This document shows positions 1-8,368 of a stretch of 53,659 nt of DNA, one piece after another; the first letter of the stretch is position 1; every line of letters starts with the position of its first letter. This DNA comes from Prochlorococcus marinus bv. HNLC1 (GTDB lineage Bacteria > Cyanobacteriota > Cyanobacteriia > PCC-6307 > Cyanobiaceae), in the NCBI GenBank assembly GCA_000218705.1, contig GL947594.1:1130961-1184619 (forward strand), read 5' to 3'. Below the pieces are notes generated by a model, which was not told the DNA's origin, made no database searches, and saw nothing but the letters and a program-made list of their open reading frames with translations. The position numbers and the translations under genes were made by a program.

Positions 1-162
1 AATGAACTTTTTGAATTTCTAGAAACCAAACCAAATTGGCTAAATAAAAAAAATATTTCTAGAAAATGGTTTGGAATCCGCTCAATGAACTTTTTGAATT
101 TCAAAAACCAAGCTTATTGGCTAAATAAAAAAATCTTCTAGAAAATGGTTTGGAATCCGCTC
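1..162. repeat. Imperfect tandem duplication, about 83 nt and 79 nt
   Basis: Copy one is 1-83 and copy two 84-162. Both begin AATGAACTTTTTGAATTTC and end GGTTTGGAATCCGCTC, with several substitutions and small indels between. Read in frame, both encode a version of the same peptide (NELFEF...WLNKK...KWFGIRS), so this duplicates part of one gene. The duplicated block lies at the very edge of the window. Confidence 0.85.
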
Positions 163-309
163 AAGACCTGAAGGTGAACCATCACCATTATTAAAATCAT
201 TAGAAAAAGGTTTAATATTATGCTCAGGATTTTATAAAAATGGATATTACTACTTCTTGCCCCTGCTTGTTCAGATTGGGTATCTAAAGAAGTTAAAAAA
301 CATATTTAA
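1..309 (+). CDS. FAD-dependent oxidoreductase (DadA/glycine-oxidase-like), 3' fragment, frame-disrupted
   Basis: Only the C-terminal end of the gene lies in the window. The readable C-terminus contains WFGIRSRPEGEPSPLL, then a short stretch ending LILCSGFYKNG, then PACSDWVSKEVKKHI and a stop at 307-309. This resembles the last segment of D-amino-acid/glycine oxidase-type flavoproteins, in which an arginine near a G-x-R-P motif binds the substrate carboxylate. As written the gene is broken: an 83-nt segment is imperfectly duplicated (1-83 and 84-162) with a stop near 142-144, and the frame changes again near 235-245. It converges on dnaK with no gap. Family assignment from this fragment is tentative. 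Confidence 0.55.
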
Positions 310-2202
310 TTATTTTGATTCAGTAAAATCAGCATCAATAACATCATCTCCATCATCTTTAGGTGAAGATTCTTCTGAAGCACCAGCGGCGGAAGATTGA
401 TTACCAGGCTGTTGATAAACAGATGATCCAACAGCATATAGTTCTTGTTGAAGCTCTTCAAGCAATTTCTTCATCGCATCATAATCTTCTTTATCAGTAG
501 CCTCTTTTAGTGCTTTGCTTTTCTCTTCTACCTTTTCTTTAGTTGGAGCATCAATTTTATCTCCAAGTTCTGCTAATTGCTTTTCTGTTTGATAAACAAG
601 TGTTTCAGATTGATTCTTTAGATCAATACGCTCTCTTTTTTCTTTATCAGATGAAGCATTTGTTTCAGCATCTTTGACCATTTTATCAACTTCATTATCT
701 GATAATGTTGAAGCACCAGTTATAGAAATACTTTGCTCTTTGCCACTACCTTTATCCTTAGCAGTAACACTCAATATCCCATTAGCATCAATATCAAAAG
801 TAACTTCAATTTGAGGAACTCCTCTTGGAGCAGAGGGAATTCCATCCAATCTGAAAGTACCTAAACTTTTATTATCAGAAGCCATTTCTCTTTCCCCTTG
901 CAAAACATGAATTTCAACATTAGTTTGACCATCTACAGCCGTTGAATAAGTCTCTGATTTCTTTGTAGGAACAGTAGTATTACGTGCAATCATTTTTGTC
1001 ATAACACCACCAAGAGTTTCTACTCCTAACGAAAGAGGTGTTACATCGAGTAAAAGTATATCTTTGACTTCACCAGCTAAAACTCCACCTTGAACAGCTG
1101 CTCCAACAGCAACTACTTCATCAGGATTAACAGTTTGATTAGGATCTTTACCAGTAATTGTTTTAACTAAATCTAGTACTGCAGGAATCCTTGAAGAGCC
1201 TCCTACCATAACCACTTCATCAATTTCACTTGTTGAAATTTTTGCATCTTTAAGAGCTTGCTCTACAGGAATTTTACATCTGTCTATAAGAGATGCTGCT
1301 AATTCTTCAAATTTTGCCCTAGTAAGATTTAAATCAAGATGTTTAGGTCCTTCTGGAGTAGCAGTAATAAAAGGTAAATTGATCTCACTTTGTGTAGCAT
1401 TAGATAATTCAATTTTTGCTTTTTCAGCAGCCTCAGTTAAACGCTGTAATGCTTGTTTATCTTGCCTTAAGTCTATTCCTTCATTTGATTTAAATGTACT
1501 AGCCAGATGATCTACAATACATCTATCAAAGTCATCACCACCCAAGTGGGTATCTCCAGATGTTGAGAGTACTTCAGTTACTCCATCACCAGCTTCAATA
1601 ACTGAAACATCAAAAGTACCTCCACCTAAATCAAAGACAAGAATTTTTTCGTTTTCTTTATCTAAACCATAGGCTAAAGCAGCAGCAGTTGGCTCATTTA
1701 CTATTCTAAGGACTTCTAAACCTGCAATTTTACCAGCATCTTTTGTTGCCTGTCTTTGAGAGTCATTAAAGTAAGCAGGGACTGTAATAACAGCTTGTGT
1801 TACTGTTTGGCCTAAATATTTTCCAGCATCTTCAGCTAATTTTCTTAAAACTTGAGAGCTTACCTCTTCTGGTGAAAATTGTTTATCTAAAACAGGACAC
1901 TTTAATTTCACGCTAGATCCAGATTTCTCAACTGAATAACTCACTTCCTTAGATTCTTGACTAACTTCATCAACTCTTCGGCCAACAAATCTCTTAGCAG
2001 AATAAAAAGTATTTTCGGGATTCATAACTGCTTGTCGTTTAGCTATTTGACCAACAAGCTTGTCTTGATTTTTAGTATATGCAACTACTGATGGTGTAGT
2101 TCTGAAACCTTCAGCATTTGCTATTACAGTAGGTTTACCACCCTCCATAACAGCAACACAACTATTCGTTGTACCTAAATCAATTCCTACAACCTTACCC
2201 AT
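310..2202 (-). CDS. dnaK: Molecular chaperone DnaK (Hsp70)
   Basis: 630 aa, full length for Hsp70. The ATP-binding motif DLGTTNSC is at residues 8-15, followed by the phosphate-2 region ([13 protein letters not shown]), the adenosine-binding motif ([11 protein letters not shown]), the linker [13 protein letters not shown], the substrate-binding beta domain, and a helical lid ending in the acidic [12 protein letters not shown] tail. DnaK folds and refolds client proteins in an ATP cycle driven by DnaJ and GrpE, whose genes lie at 34859-36748. It is transcribed divergently from aroE; a GGAGAG-like ribosome site precedes the start. No CIRCE element is visible upstream. Cyanobacteria carry several dnaK paralogues; by this neighbourhood it is probably the dnaK2-type housekeeping copy, which is inference. 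Confidence 0.97.
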   Translation of the reverse strand: MGKVVGIDLGTTNSCVAVMEGGKPTVIANAEGFRTTPSVVAYTKNQDKLVGQIAKRQAVMNPENTFYSAKRFVGRRVDEVSQESKEVSYSVEKSGSSVKLKCPVLDKQFSPEEVSSQVLRKLAEDAGKYLGQTVTQAVITVPAYFNDSQRQATKDAGKIAGLEVLRIVNEPTAAALAYGLDKENEKILVFDLGGGTFDVSVIEAGDGVTEVLSTSGDTHLGGDDFDRCIVDHLASTFKSNEGIDLRQDKQALQRLTEAAEKAKIELSNATQSEINLPFITATPEGPKHLDLNLTRAKFEELAASLIDRCKIPVEQALKDAKISTSEIDEVVMVGGSSRIPAVLDLVKTITGKDPNQTVNPDEVVAVGAAVQGGVLAGEVKDILLLDVTPLSLGVETLGGVMTKMIARNTTVPTKKSETYSTAVDGQTNVEIHVLQGEREMASDNKSLGTFRLDGIPSAPRGVPQIEVTFDIDANGILSVTAKDKGSGKEQSISITGASTLSDNEVDKMVKDAETNASSDKEKRERIDLKNQSETLVYQTEKQLAELGDKIDAPTKEKVEEKSKALKEATDKEDYDAMKKLLEELQQELYAVGSSVYQQPGNQSSAAGASEESSPKDDGDDVIDADFTESK

Positions 2203-2316
2203 AGGTAAAAACTCTCCTTAATATTCTCCATAATCGGTCATACTGGTCATTATTGTTACTCAAAAACGGGGTGTGGTTTCCGAACAAATCAAAATTTTAT
2301 ACTAAATTTCAAAAAT

Positions 2317-3178
2317 ATGATCACAAGTAAAACAAATTTTCTTGCACTAATAGGAAATCCGGTAAATCATTCATTATCACCAATAATGCATAATGCCGCT
2401 ATCAAATATTTAGGCCTTGATTTAATATATTTTTCAATTCCTTGTGATGAAAAAGACTTTGAAATTGTTATTAGATCATTAAGTAAAATTAATTGTAAAG
2501 GTATTAACGTAACAATTCCTTTTAAAGAAAAAGTACTAGCTTACTGCAGTAAGATATCTCCTCTGGCAGAACAAATAAAGGCAGTTAACACACTAAAGCC
2601 AAATGGCAAAGGAGAATGGCATGGAATAAATACTGACGTAGAAGGTCTAACTTATCCATTAGAAAATTTAAATCTTGCTAATAAAAAAGCAATAATATTA
2701 GGTTCAGGAGGAGCAGCAAGATCAGCAATACAAGGATTAATTAATTTAAAAATGTCAGAAATAATTATTATTTCGAGGAATCAAATTTCTATTAATTCTT
2801 TATTAAATGATTTTAAAAATCAATATTTGTTAAAAGGCCTATCTTTTAAAAACCCAAATATTTTTAATTTAATTAATTCTGCAGATTTAATTATAAATAC
2901 CACCCCGGTAGGAATGATTAATCATACGAGTGCAAAAGAGGAGCTACCTTTTGGTGATCATTTCTGGAGATCACTTAACTCAAAAACAGTAATTTATGAT
3001 TTAATTTACAATCCCCAAGAAACTCCCTCTGTTAAATTTCTCTCGAAAGAAAGGGTGTCATACAATTAATGGGATGAAAATGTTAGTAGCACAAGGAGCA
3101 AAATCTTTATCATACTGGACAGATGGTGTAAAAATTCCTATTGAAGTCATGGAAGAAGCTATTAAAAAATATCTCTAA
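2317..3178 (+). CDS. aroE: Shikimate dehydrogenase, frame-disrupted near the 3' end
   Basis: Reduces 3-dehydroshikimate to shikimate with NADPH in aromatic amino-acid synthesis. The N-terminal substrate domain shows NPVNHSLSPIMHNAA, then NVTIPFKEK with the catalytic lysine and INTDVEG with the catalytic aspartate; the Rossmann domain begins at ILGSGGAARSAI. The open frame stops at 3067-3069 after 250 residues, but the conserved C-terminus (CHTINGMKMLVAQGA...SYW...) continues in another frame to a stop at 3176-3178. The break lies in GAAAGGGTG around 3047-3055, consistent with loss of one AG from AGAG. Restored length is about 286 residues, normal for AroE. Confidence 0.93.
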
Positions 3179-3237
3179 AACATTCGTTGATTTTAGTTGA
3201 AAATAATTTATTTATTTAGATATTAACCATAATAATG

Positions 3238-3246
3238 TATTGTAAT
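3238..3246 (+). promoter_or_regulatory. Possible -10 region of the rpsF promoter
   Basis: TATTGTAAT lies 13-14 nt upstream of the start of the rpsF leader hairpin, so a transcript starting near 3252 would begin just before the structured leader. No good -35 element is visible. Weak call from sequence alone. Confidence 0.3.
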
Positions 3247-3253
3247 AAATGAA

Positions 3254-3295
3254 CAGACGCTCATTATTATTAAATGAGCCTAACGACCTAGTCTG
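3254..3295 (+). promoter_or_regulatory. Structured rpsF mRNA leader, candidate autoregulatory element
   Basis: Two nested inverted repeats: an outer stem CAGAC (3254-3258) with GTCTG (3291-3295), and an inner 7-bp stem GCTCATT (3259-3265) with AATGAGC (3273-3279) closing a 7-nt loop. The 3' side has an 11-nt bulge, CTAACGACCTA. The structure ends 5 nt before the rpsF ATG, where a ribosome would bind. In many bacteria the S6:S18 protein pair binds a bulged stem-loop in the rpsF leader; this resembles it in layout but lacks the CCG triplet typical of that motif, so the identity is inferred. Confidence 0.45.
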
Positions 3296-3300
3296 AAACT

Positions 3301-3744
3301 ATGAACAAACAAGAAATCTACTACGAAACAATGTATATTCTCCGTCCTGATATTGCGGAAGAAGAAGTAAATAAACATATCGAAAAATATAATAAATTAC
3401 TTGAAGATATGGGAGGCAAAATTTTAGATAGTCAAATGAGAGGAAAAAGAAGATTAGCATATACTATCGCAAAAAATAGAGAAGGTATTTACGTCCAACT
3501 AAGTCATCAAGGAGATGGTCAACACATAGAGAAAATTGAAAAAGCCATGAGACTTAGTGAAGATGTAATTAGATACATGACTATAAAACAAGAGGGGCCT
3601 TTACCAACTCCAAAACCAAAGATCAAACCCTCTGAAACTCCAAATAATCAAGAAAACGAGAAAAATGAAACTGATACTACCCCTACTAATGCTTCAAAAG
3701 AAAATAACTCAGAAAATAGTGAGATAGATAAATCTAATGAGTAA
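3301..3744 (+). CDS. rpsF: 30S ribosomal protein S6
   Basis: Small-subunit protein that pairs with S18 on the platform of the 30S subunit. Residues 5-97 form the S6 fold, with [11 protein letters not shown] at the start, the conserved [10 protein letters not shown] segment and [10 protein letters not shown] near the end of the fold. Residues after about 100 are a hydrophilic low-complexity tail rich in Asn, Glu, Lys, Thr and Ser, longer than in many bacteria (147 aa in all). rpsR is not adjacent. The gene converges on argG with a 5-nt gap and follows a structured leader. Confidence 0.97.
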   Translation: MNKQEIYYETMYILRPDIAEEEVNKHIEKYNKLLEDMGGKILDSQMRGKRRLAYTIAKNREGIYVQLSHQGDGQHIEKIEKAMRLSEDVIRYMTIKQEGPLPTPKPKIKPSETPNNQENEKNETDTTPTNASKENNSENSEIDKSNE

Positions 3745-3749
3745 AAAAC

Positions 3750-4964
3750 TTATTTGACGTTATTATTGTTAGACTCTGCCCAGATTTTATTAGACATACC
3801 CCACATATAAATAAAACCTTTAGCACTTTCGTGATCAAAACTATCATTTTTATTATAAGTAGCTAAATCCTCTCTATACAAAGAATTTTGAATAGATGAT
3901 CTTCCAATAACGACTGCATTACCTTTATGCAACCTAATTTTTACCATGCCATTTACTGAATGCTGAGTTGAAGAGATGAACTCATCAAGAGCAGATTTTA
4001 ATGGGCCATACCAAAAACCTCGATAAACTAATTGTCCCCATTTCTTATCAACTAAACTTTTAAATTCCAAAACATCTGGATTTAAAGTTAAGCTCTCCAT
4101 TTCCTTATGAGCTTTAATTAATAGAAGAAGTCCAGGAGTTTCGTAGATTTCTCTACTTTTTATTCCAACAATCCTATCTTCCATCATATCTAGCCTGCCA
4201 AAACCATGTTTACCAGCAATTAAATTAGCCCTTTTCATTAATTCCAAATGATTTAATTTTTCTTCATTAATAGACACAGGAAATCCATTCAGAAACTCAA
4301 TAACAATATCTTCTGGCTCTTCTGGTGCTTCTTTAATAGATGATGTCATTTCAAATATATCTTCACTAGGAGGAGACATAGGATCTTCTAGAATACCTGC
4401 CTCAATACTTCTTCCTAATAAATTAACATCAATAGAATAGGGAGATTTTTTAGAAACTGGCGCAGGAATTCCAAATCTTTCTCCATAATTAATTGCCTCT
4501 TCCCTACTCATTTTCCACTCTCTGGCGGGCGTAATAATTTCTAAATCTGGACCTAATGCATTAATAGTCAAATCAAATCTAACTTGGTCATTACCTTTGC
4601 CAGTACAGCCATGAGCGACAGCATCTGCATTGAACTCTCTCGCAATTGCAACTAGATTTTTAGCGATTAAAGGTCTAGCTAAAGCAGTAGAGAGTGGGTA
4701 CTTATCTCCATATAATGCGTTTGCTCTTATAGCTGGAAAAGCAAATTCATCAATAAAAGGTTTCACAAGATCTCCAATTATTGATTTAAATGCACCAGAT
4801 TGAAGCGCTTTTTGTCTTATACTTTCTAAATCTTCACCTTGACCCAAATCAGCTACAAATGTAATAACTTCTGATACACCATATTTTTCTCTGAGATAAG
4901 GAATGCAAACACTAGTATCAACCCCTCCCGAATATGCTAAAACAACTCTCTTTAAATCTTTCAT
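3750..4964 (-). CDS. argG: Argininosuccinate synthase
   Basis: Joins citrulline and aspartate using ATP in the penultimate step of arginine synthesis; ArgH, encoded at 31245-32624, does the last. The PP-loop pyrophosphatase motif [10 protein letters not shown] is at residues 9-18 and the family signature [12 protein letters not shown] is in the middle. 404 aa, normal length, intact. The start is well placed at [14 protein letters not shown]. Confidence 0.97.
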   Translation of the reverse strand: MKDLKRVVLAYSGGVDTSVCIPYLREKYGVSEVITFVADLGQGEDLESIRQKALQSGAFKSIIGDLVKPFIDEFAFPAIRANALYGDKYPLSTALARPLIAKNLVAIAREFNADAVAHGCTGKGNDQVRFDLTINALGPDLEIITPAREWKMSREEAINYGERFGIPAPVSKKSPYSIDVNLLGRSIEAGILEDPMSPPSEDIFEMTSSIKEAPEEPEDIVIEFLNGFPVSINEEKLNHLELMKRANLIAGKHGFGRLDMMEDRIVGIKSREIYETPGLLLLIKAHKEMESLTLNPDVLEFKSLVDKKWGQLVYRGFWYGPLKSALDEFISSTQHSVNGMVKIRLHKGNAVVIGRSSIQNSLYREDLATYNKNDSFDHESAKGFIYMWGMSNKIWAESNNNNVK

Positions 4965-4990
4965 TTAGTATTCTCCAAAAGAACAAATAA

Positions 4991-5185
4991 TTAGTTTTTT
5001 AAAAGTTTTTTCAAAATTATTATCATTGTAACTATCAATGAAGGAGCGAAAACCAATAGAATAACAATCTCATAATTAATTGATAATTGTTCTGAATGTT
5101 TTAAGCCATATATTTTAAAACCTAATGACAAAGCAATAGAAATAATCCAAATCATGAAATATTTTAAATTTCCTTTATCAAACAA
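4991..5185 (-). CDS. Small two-helix membrane protein of unknown function
   Basis: 64 residues with two predicted membrane segments (about residues 10-24, FMIWIISIALSLGF, and 40-58, EIVILLVFAPSLIVTMIII), a short hydrophilic linker between, and a basic end (KKLLKN). It lies 26 nt upstream of argG on the same strand, so the two may be co-transcribed. I do not recognise a family; the position between argG and the DUF3134 gene fits a small conserved picocyanobacterial protein. Confidence 0.65.
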   Translation of the reverse strand: MFDKGNLKYFMIWIISIALSLGFKIYGLKHSEQLSINYEIVILLVFAPSLIVTMIIILKKLLKN

Positions 5186-5238
5186 AGATTTTAAAAATGG
5201 ACAACATGTATTATCTTATTATAAGAGTAATAAATTCT

Positions 5239-5517
5239 ATGACTTCGGATAAACTTCAAATAAGACTAAATGAAATTGCTGAAATCAATCCAGCCTTAAC
5301 CTGTTATAGAAGAGATGATGCTGCTCCAGTTTTACCTCTTCGAGAAGAGCCAGATTTATTATCTTGGCTTGAAGATAGTGGAAGATTAGTAACCGAAGAA
5401 TCAGGTGAATCCCAAGAAATTAGTACTATAGAAGAAGAAGAATTATCAGCTTTAATGGGTGAAAAAGAAGATTATAAAGGTGAAGAAGATTTGATAGAAG
5501 ATGACTGGGAAGAGTAA
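5239..5517 (+). CDS. DUF3134-family small acidic protein
   Basis: About 92 residues from the internal ATG at 5239 (MTSDKLQIRLNEIAEINPAL). The frame also opens upstream at 5197, but the conserved part starts here. The segment NPALTCYRRDDAAPVLPLRE...LLSWLEDSGRLV fits the cyanobacterial DUF3134 family as I recall it. The C-terminal half is strongly acidic (many EEE/DD runs), and no membrane segment is present. The stop overlaps the first codons of mraY by 17 nt, implying translational coupling. Function is unknown. Confidence 0.8.
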   Translation: MTSDKLQIRLNEIAEINPALTCYRRDDAAPVLPLREEPDLLSWLEDSGRLVTEESGESQEISTIEEEELSALMGEKEDYKGEEDLIEDDWEE

Positions 5518-6562
5518 TATTTTTAATTACAGATTATTATTATTAATAATTTCATTTATTACCTTAATAAATTCAATATACATAAATAATCCCTATATTT
5601 TTATTTCATATATTTTTTCAGTCATTGCAGCAACTATTACAACAAAGTATGGTATAAAATTTATTAAAAAATATAATTTTTTGCAAACAATAAGGACTGA
5701 AGGACCAAGCTCTCATTTAATTAAAAAAAATACTCCCACAATGGGAGGTTTATTTATAATTCCTATTTTTTTTTTAATACTTTTTTGCGTAAAAATTATT
5801 TCCTTCAAATTTAAATTAGCGTTATTAATAACAATATTTGGCTTCTTCTCTATAGGTTTTCTTGATGATTATTTAAGCATAAAAAAACAAATAAATTTAG
5901 GACTTAAAAGCAAAGAAAAATTAATACTTCAAATATTTTTTTCATCATTTTTTGTAATTTTTCTATTTAATAATAACTTAATCAATAATAATCTAAATTT
6001 TTTAAATGATTTAACAATTAATTTGAAAAACTTCATTATCCCGATATCAATAATAACAATAATTTCTTTAAGTAATTCTGTAAACTTAACTGATGGTCTT
6101 GATGGATTGGCAGCAGGATGTAGTTCAATAGTATTTTGTGGATTAGGTACAGAGATACTTCTAAATAATAATAAAACCTACTTAATCTTTAGCCTGCTTT
6201 CATTCTGCATGTCAGGTTTATGTTTAGGTTTTTTAAAGCACAATAAATATCCAGCAAAAATTTTCATGGGTGATACGGGATCGTTAACTATTGGAGCAAT
6301 TATCGGTATCATTTGTGTTGTTACAAATAGTTTTTTTACGACATTTATAATTTCTGGAATATTTGTTATTGAAGCGGTATCAGTAATCCTACAAGTCAGT
6401 TACTTCAAAATTACAAAAAAATTATTTAGACAAGGTAAAAGACTTTTTTTAATGACACCTATTCATCATCATTTTGAATTACAAGGTATTAAAGAAGAAA
6501 AAATAGTAGAAATATTTTGGTTAATTAACATAGTTCTAATAATTTTTAGTATAGTCATGTAA
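5501..6562 (+). CDS. mraY: Phospho-N-acetylmuramoyl-pentapeptide-transferase
   Basis: Integral membrane enzyme that transfers phospho-MurNAc-pentapeptide from UDP to undecaprenyl phosphate, forming lipid I. 353 aa with about ten hydrophobic segments. Family motifs in order: NTPTMGGL, the DD motif GFLDDYLSIKK, NLTDGLDGLAAG, MGDTGSL, and the cytoplasmic loop TPIHHHFELQG near the C-terminus. All catalytic aspartates expected for the PNPT superfamily are present. The start overlaps the DUF3134 gene by 17 nt. It works upstream of the peptidoglycan pathway together with murB and murC at 38232-40502. Confidence 0.96.
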   Translation: MTGKSNIFNYRLLLLIISFITLINSIYINNPYIFISYIFSVIAATITTKYGIKFIKKYNFLQTIRTEGPSSHLIKKNTPTMGGLFIIPIFFLILFCVKIISFKFKLALLITIFGFFSIGFLDDYLSIKKQINLGLKSKEKLILQIFFSSFFVIFLFNNNLINNNLNFLNDLTINLKNFIIPISIITIISLSNSVNLTDGLDGLAAGCSSIVFCGLGTEILLNNNKTYLIFSLLSFCMSGLCLGFLKHNKYPAKIFMGDTGSLTIGAIIGIICVVTNSFFTTFIISGIFVIEAVSVILQVSYFKITKKLFRQGKRLFLMTPIHHHFELQGIKEEKIVEIFWLINIVLIIFSIVM

Positions 6563-6577
6563 ATAGTTGTTCAATCA

Positions 6578-6838
6578 ATGAGCTTTTTTACATGGAAAGA
6601 TAAAGGTTTAACAAGTGATTGTGCGAGCCTTGACGCTATGGCCTCAAGATTTGAGGAAACTGCTAATTTAATGAAAAAACTTTCAAAAAAAGGTTTTAAA
6701 CTAAAAAAATATAAAAAAAATCAACTTATCATCCACTCAGATCCAGATATTTTTGATGAATGGGGTTTTATCAGTGAAGAACGTCCATTTAAACAACTTA
6801 GTTTAATTCCAGAAGATGATAACAAACTTAACTTTTGA
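6578..6838 (+). CDS. Conserved small cyanobacterial protein, unknown function
   Basis: 86 aa, basic in the middle (KKLSKKGFKLKKYKKNQL) and with a conserved-looking end (DEWGFISEERPFKQLSLIPED). It begins MSFFTWKDKGLTSDCASLDAMASRFEE. No signal peptide or membrane helix. It starts 15 nt after mraY on the same strand. Its last 118 nt are antisense to the tail of the sucrose-phosphate synthase frame. I recall similar short proteins in marine Synechococcus and Prochlorococcus; no function is known to me. Confidence 0.75.
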   Translation: MSFFTWKDKGLTSDCASLDAMASRFEETANLMKKLSKKGFKLKKYKKNQLIIHSDPDIFDEWGFISEERPFKQLSLIPEDDNKLNF

Positions 6839-8169
6839 TCTTGCTGACACATATTAAATAGATAATTTCTAACATGATTATTCCAACTAAAGTGCCTACT
6901 AACAGCCTCTATTCCATTTCTACTCCATAGCCTCCATTGACTTTTACTTGATATAGCTTTTTCAAGTGTACATTTAAATCTATTTAAATCAGTTACATCA
7001 GCTAATAAGCCATTATCACATTTTAAATTAATTTCTTGAGGACCTCCATCATTTGTTGCAACCATTGGCAATCCGCAAGAGGCAGCCTCTAACAAAGTCA
7101 ATCCAAAGGGTTCCGTTAATGCAGGATTAACAAAAATACCTCTCCTACTTGCAGCCCATCGATAAATTGAAGGTATTTGATTTGGTGTATGTTTTTTAGG
7201 ATAAGCTACTTTGCCATATAAATTATATTTATCAATAATTTCAAAAATTTGTTGAAAAACGTCTTTTTGCTGAGAATCCATTTTAGATAAATTATCTCTA
7301 CATCCCAAAACAAGAATTAAATTATTGTTCTTTTTTAATTTATCTGAGCGTCCAAAAGCTTCAACAAGAGAAGGAACATTTTTACGCCTTACTGCTCTAG
7401 AGATTGCTAGAAGTGGAGGCTTAAAAGAATCAGTTAAAAAAGAGTTCATCATATTGTCAATATCACTTGTTTCCGTTGTTGAATGAATATGATGAAATTT
7501 TTTATAATCAACACCTGGGAAAATCACTCTTGCTTTTTGAGATTCAAAAGATTTATAAGTAGAATATTGATAAACAGACTCTTGTTTAGTACTAGTTACT
7601 ATCATAGCAGCCTCTTTTAAGGCTTCTTCTTCCGCCGATATTCTTTTGGAAATACAATATGATTTTTCAATTTGACTTTGAGTTAAGCCTGCATCTAAAA
7701 GTCTTCTTTTCTTTTCTCTCCCTAACGAATGAGCAGTAAAGACTAAAGGTACTTTCAGATTTCTACTCAAACGAACACCTACATAACCCGCATCAGCATA
7801 ATGTGCATGAATCCAATCAGGCTTATTCTCTGGCTTTTCATAAAATTTAGTTAATTTATTAATAAGTTCTTCTAAGAAAGGCCACAATAACTCTTTTCTC
7901 AAATATTTTTGCGGTCCAAATTCAAATCTTAAAATTCTAGCGCCCAATTCTATAAATTCTCTCTCCTCTGAATATTGATCATTTACTCTTTTATCTTTTA
8001 TTAGTCTAGTTACTAAATCTACCTGTTCAACTTCAGATGTATTAGCTAAACTCTTAACTAATTCAAGAACATATTGAGTTTGTCCCCCAGTATCTGGATC
8101 ACGACCTAGCTCTAAATCGCTAGAACGTATCAAACCATGCAGATGAAGATGTAAAATTTTTAAACCCAA
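6721..8169 (-). CDS. sps: Sucrose-phosphate synthase-type glycosyltransferase (GT4)
   Basis: Transfers glucose from a nucleotide sugar to fructose-6-phosphate, giving sucrose-6-phosphate, a compatible solute precursor. GT-B fold: N-terminal domain with HLHGLIRSSDLELGRDPDTGGQ and IHAHYADAG...FTAHSLGREK; C-terminal nucleotide-sugar domain with AISRAVRRKNV and the E-x7-E motif in NPALTEPFGLTLLEAASCGLP. No C-terminal phosphatase domain is visible. The last 40 or so residues run antisense to the neighbouring small gene and look unlike the family, so the true stop may lie upstream (about 6840) or an indel may have extended it. Confidence 0.92.
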   Translation of the reverse strand: MGLKILHLHLHGLIRSSDLELGRDPDTGGQTQYVLELVKSLANTSEVEQVDLVTRLIKDKRVNDQYSEEREFIELGARILRFEFGPQKYLRKELLWPFLEELINKLTKFYEKPENKPDWIHAHYADAGYVGVRLSRNLKVPLVFTAHSLGREKKRRLLDAGLTQSQIEKSYCISKRISAEEEALKEAAMIVTSTKQESVYQYSTYKSFESQKARVIFPGVDYKKFHHIHSTTETSDIDNMMNSFLTDSFKPPLLAISRAVRRKNVPSLVEAFGRSDKLKKNNNLILVLGCRDNLSKMDSQQKDVFQQIFEIIDKYNLYGKVAYPKKHTPNQIPSIYRWAASRRGIFVNPALTEPFGLTLLEAASCGLPMVATNDGGPQEINLKCDNGLLADVTDLNRFKCTLEKAISSKSQWRLWSRNGIEAVSRHFSWNNHVRNYLFNMCQQDQKLSLLSSSGIKLSCLNGRSSLIKPHSSKISGSEWMIS

Positions 8170-8236
8170 TTACATAACTCCATGTCTGGTATTAATTAAT
8201 AAGCTATTTATTTAATTCAAATCTTAAGAAAGAGTT

Positions 8237-8338
8237 ATGTTTTTAAATGATAATTCAGAAAATATATATAAATACCTAGTCATAGTAATAGTTCTTATAA
8301 TTTTTAAATTGAAAAAATTTGAGTCAAATTATTACTAA
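8237..8338 (+). CDS. Possible 33-residue single-helix membrane protein
   Basis: Short frame starting MFLNDNSENIYKYLVIVIV, continuing as a hydrophobic helix (LVIVIVLIIF) and ending KLKKFESNYY. An AAGAAAGAG ribosome-site-like stretch is at 8226-8234. It occupies the 199-nt gap between the divergent ends of sps and uvrA. Its shape (short polar N-terminus, one helix, positive flank) is like many small thylakoid or plasma-membrane subunits of cyanobacteria, but I do not recognise it and A/T-rich DNA yields such frames by chance. Confidence 0.3.
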   Translation: MFLNDNSENIYKYLVIVIVLIIFKLKKFESNYY

Positions 8339-8368
8339 TACAAAGAAATACAACAAATATTCTTTGTT

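Noticed and set aside
2203..2316. CIRCE/HrcA site before dnaK
   Set aside because: No TTAGCACTC-N9-GAGTGCTAA-type inverted repeat could be found here or before grpE.
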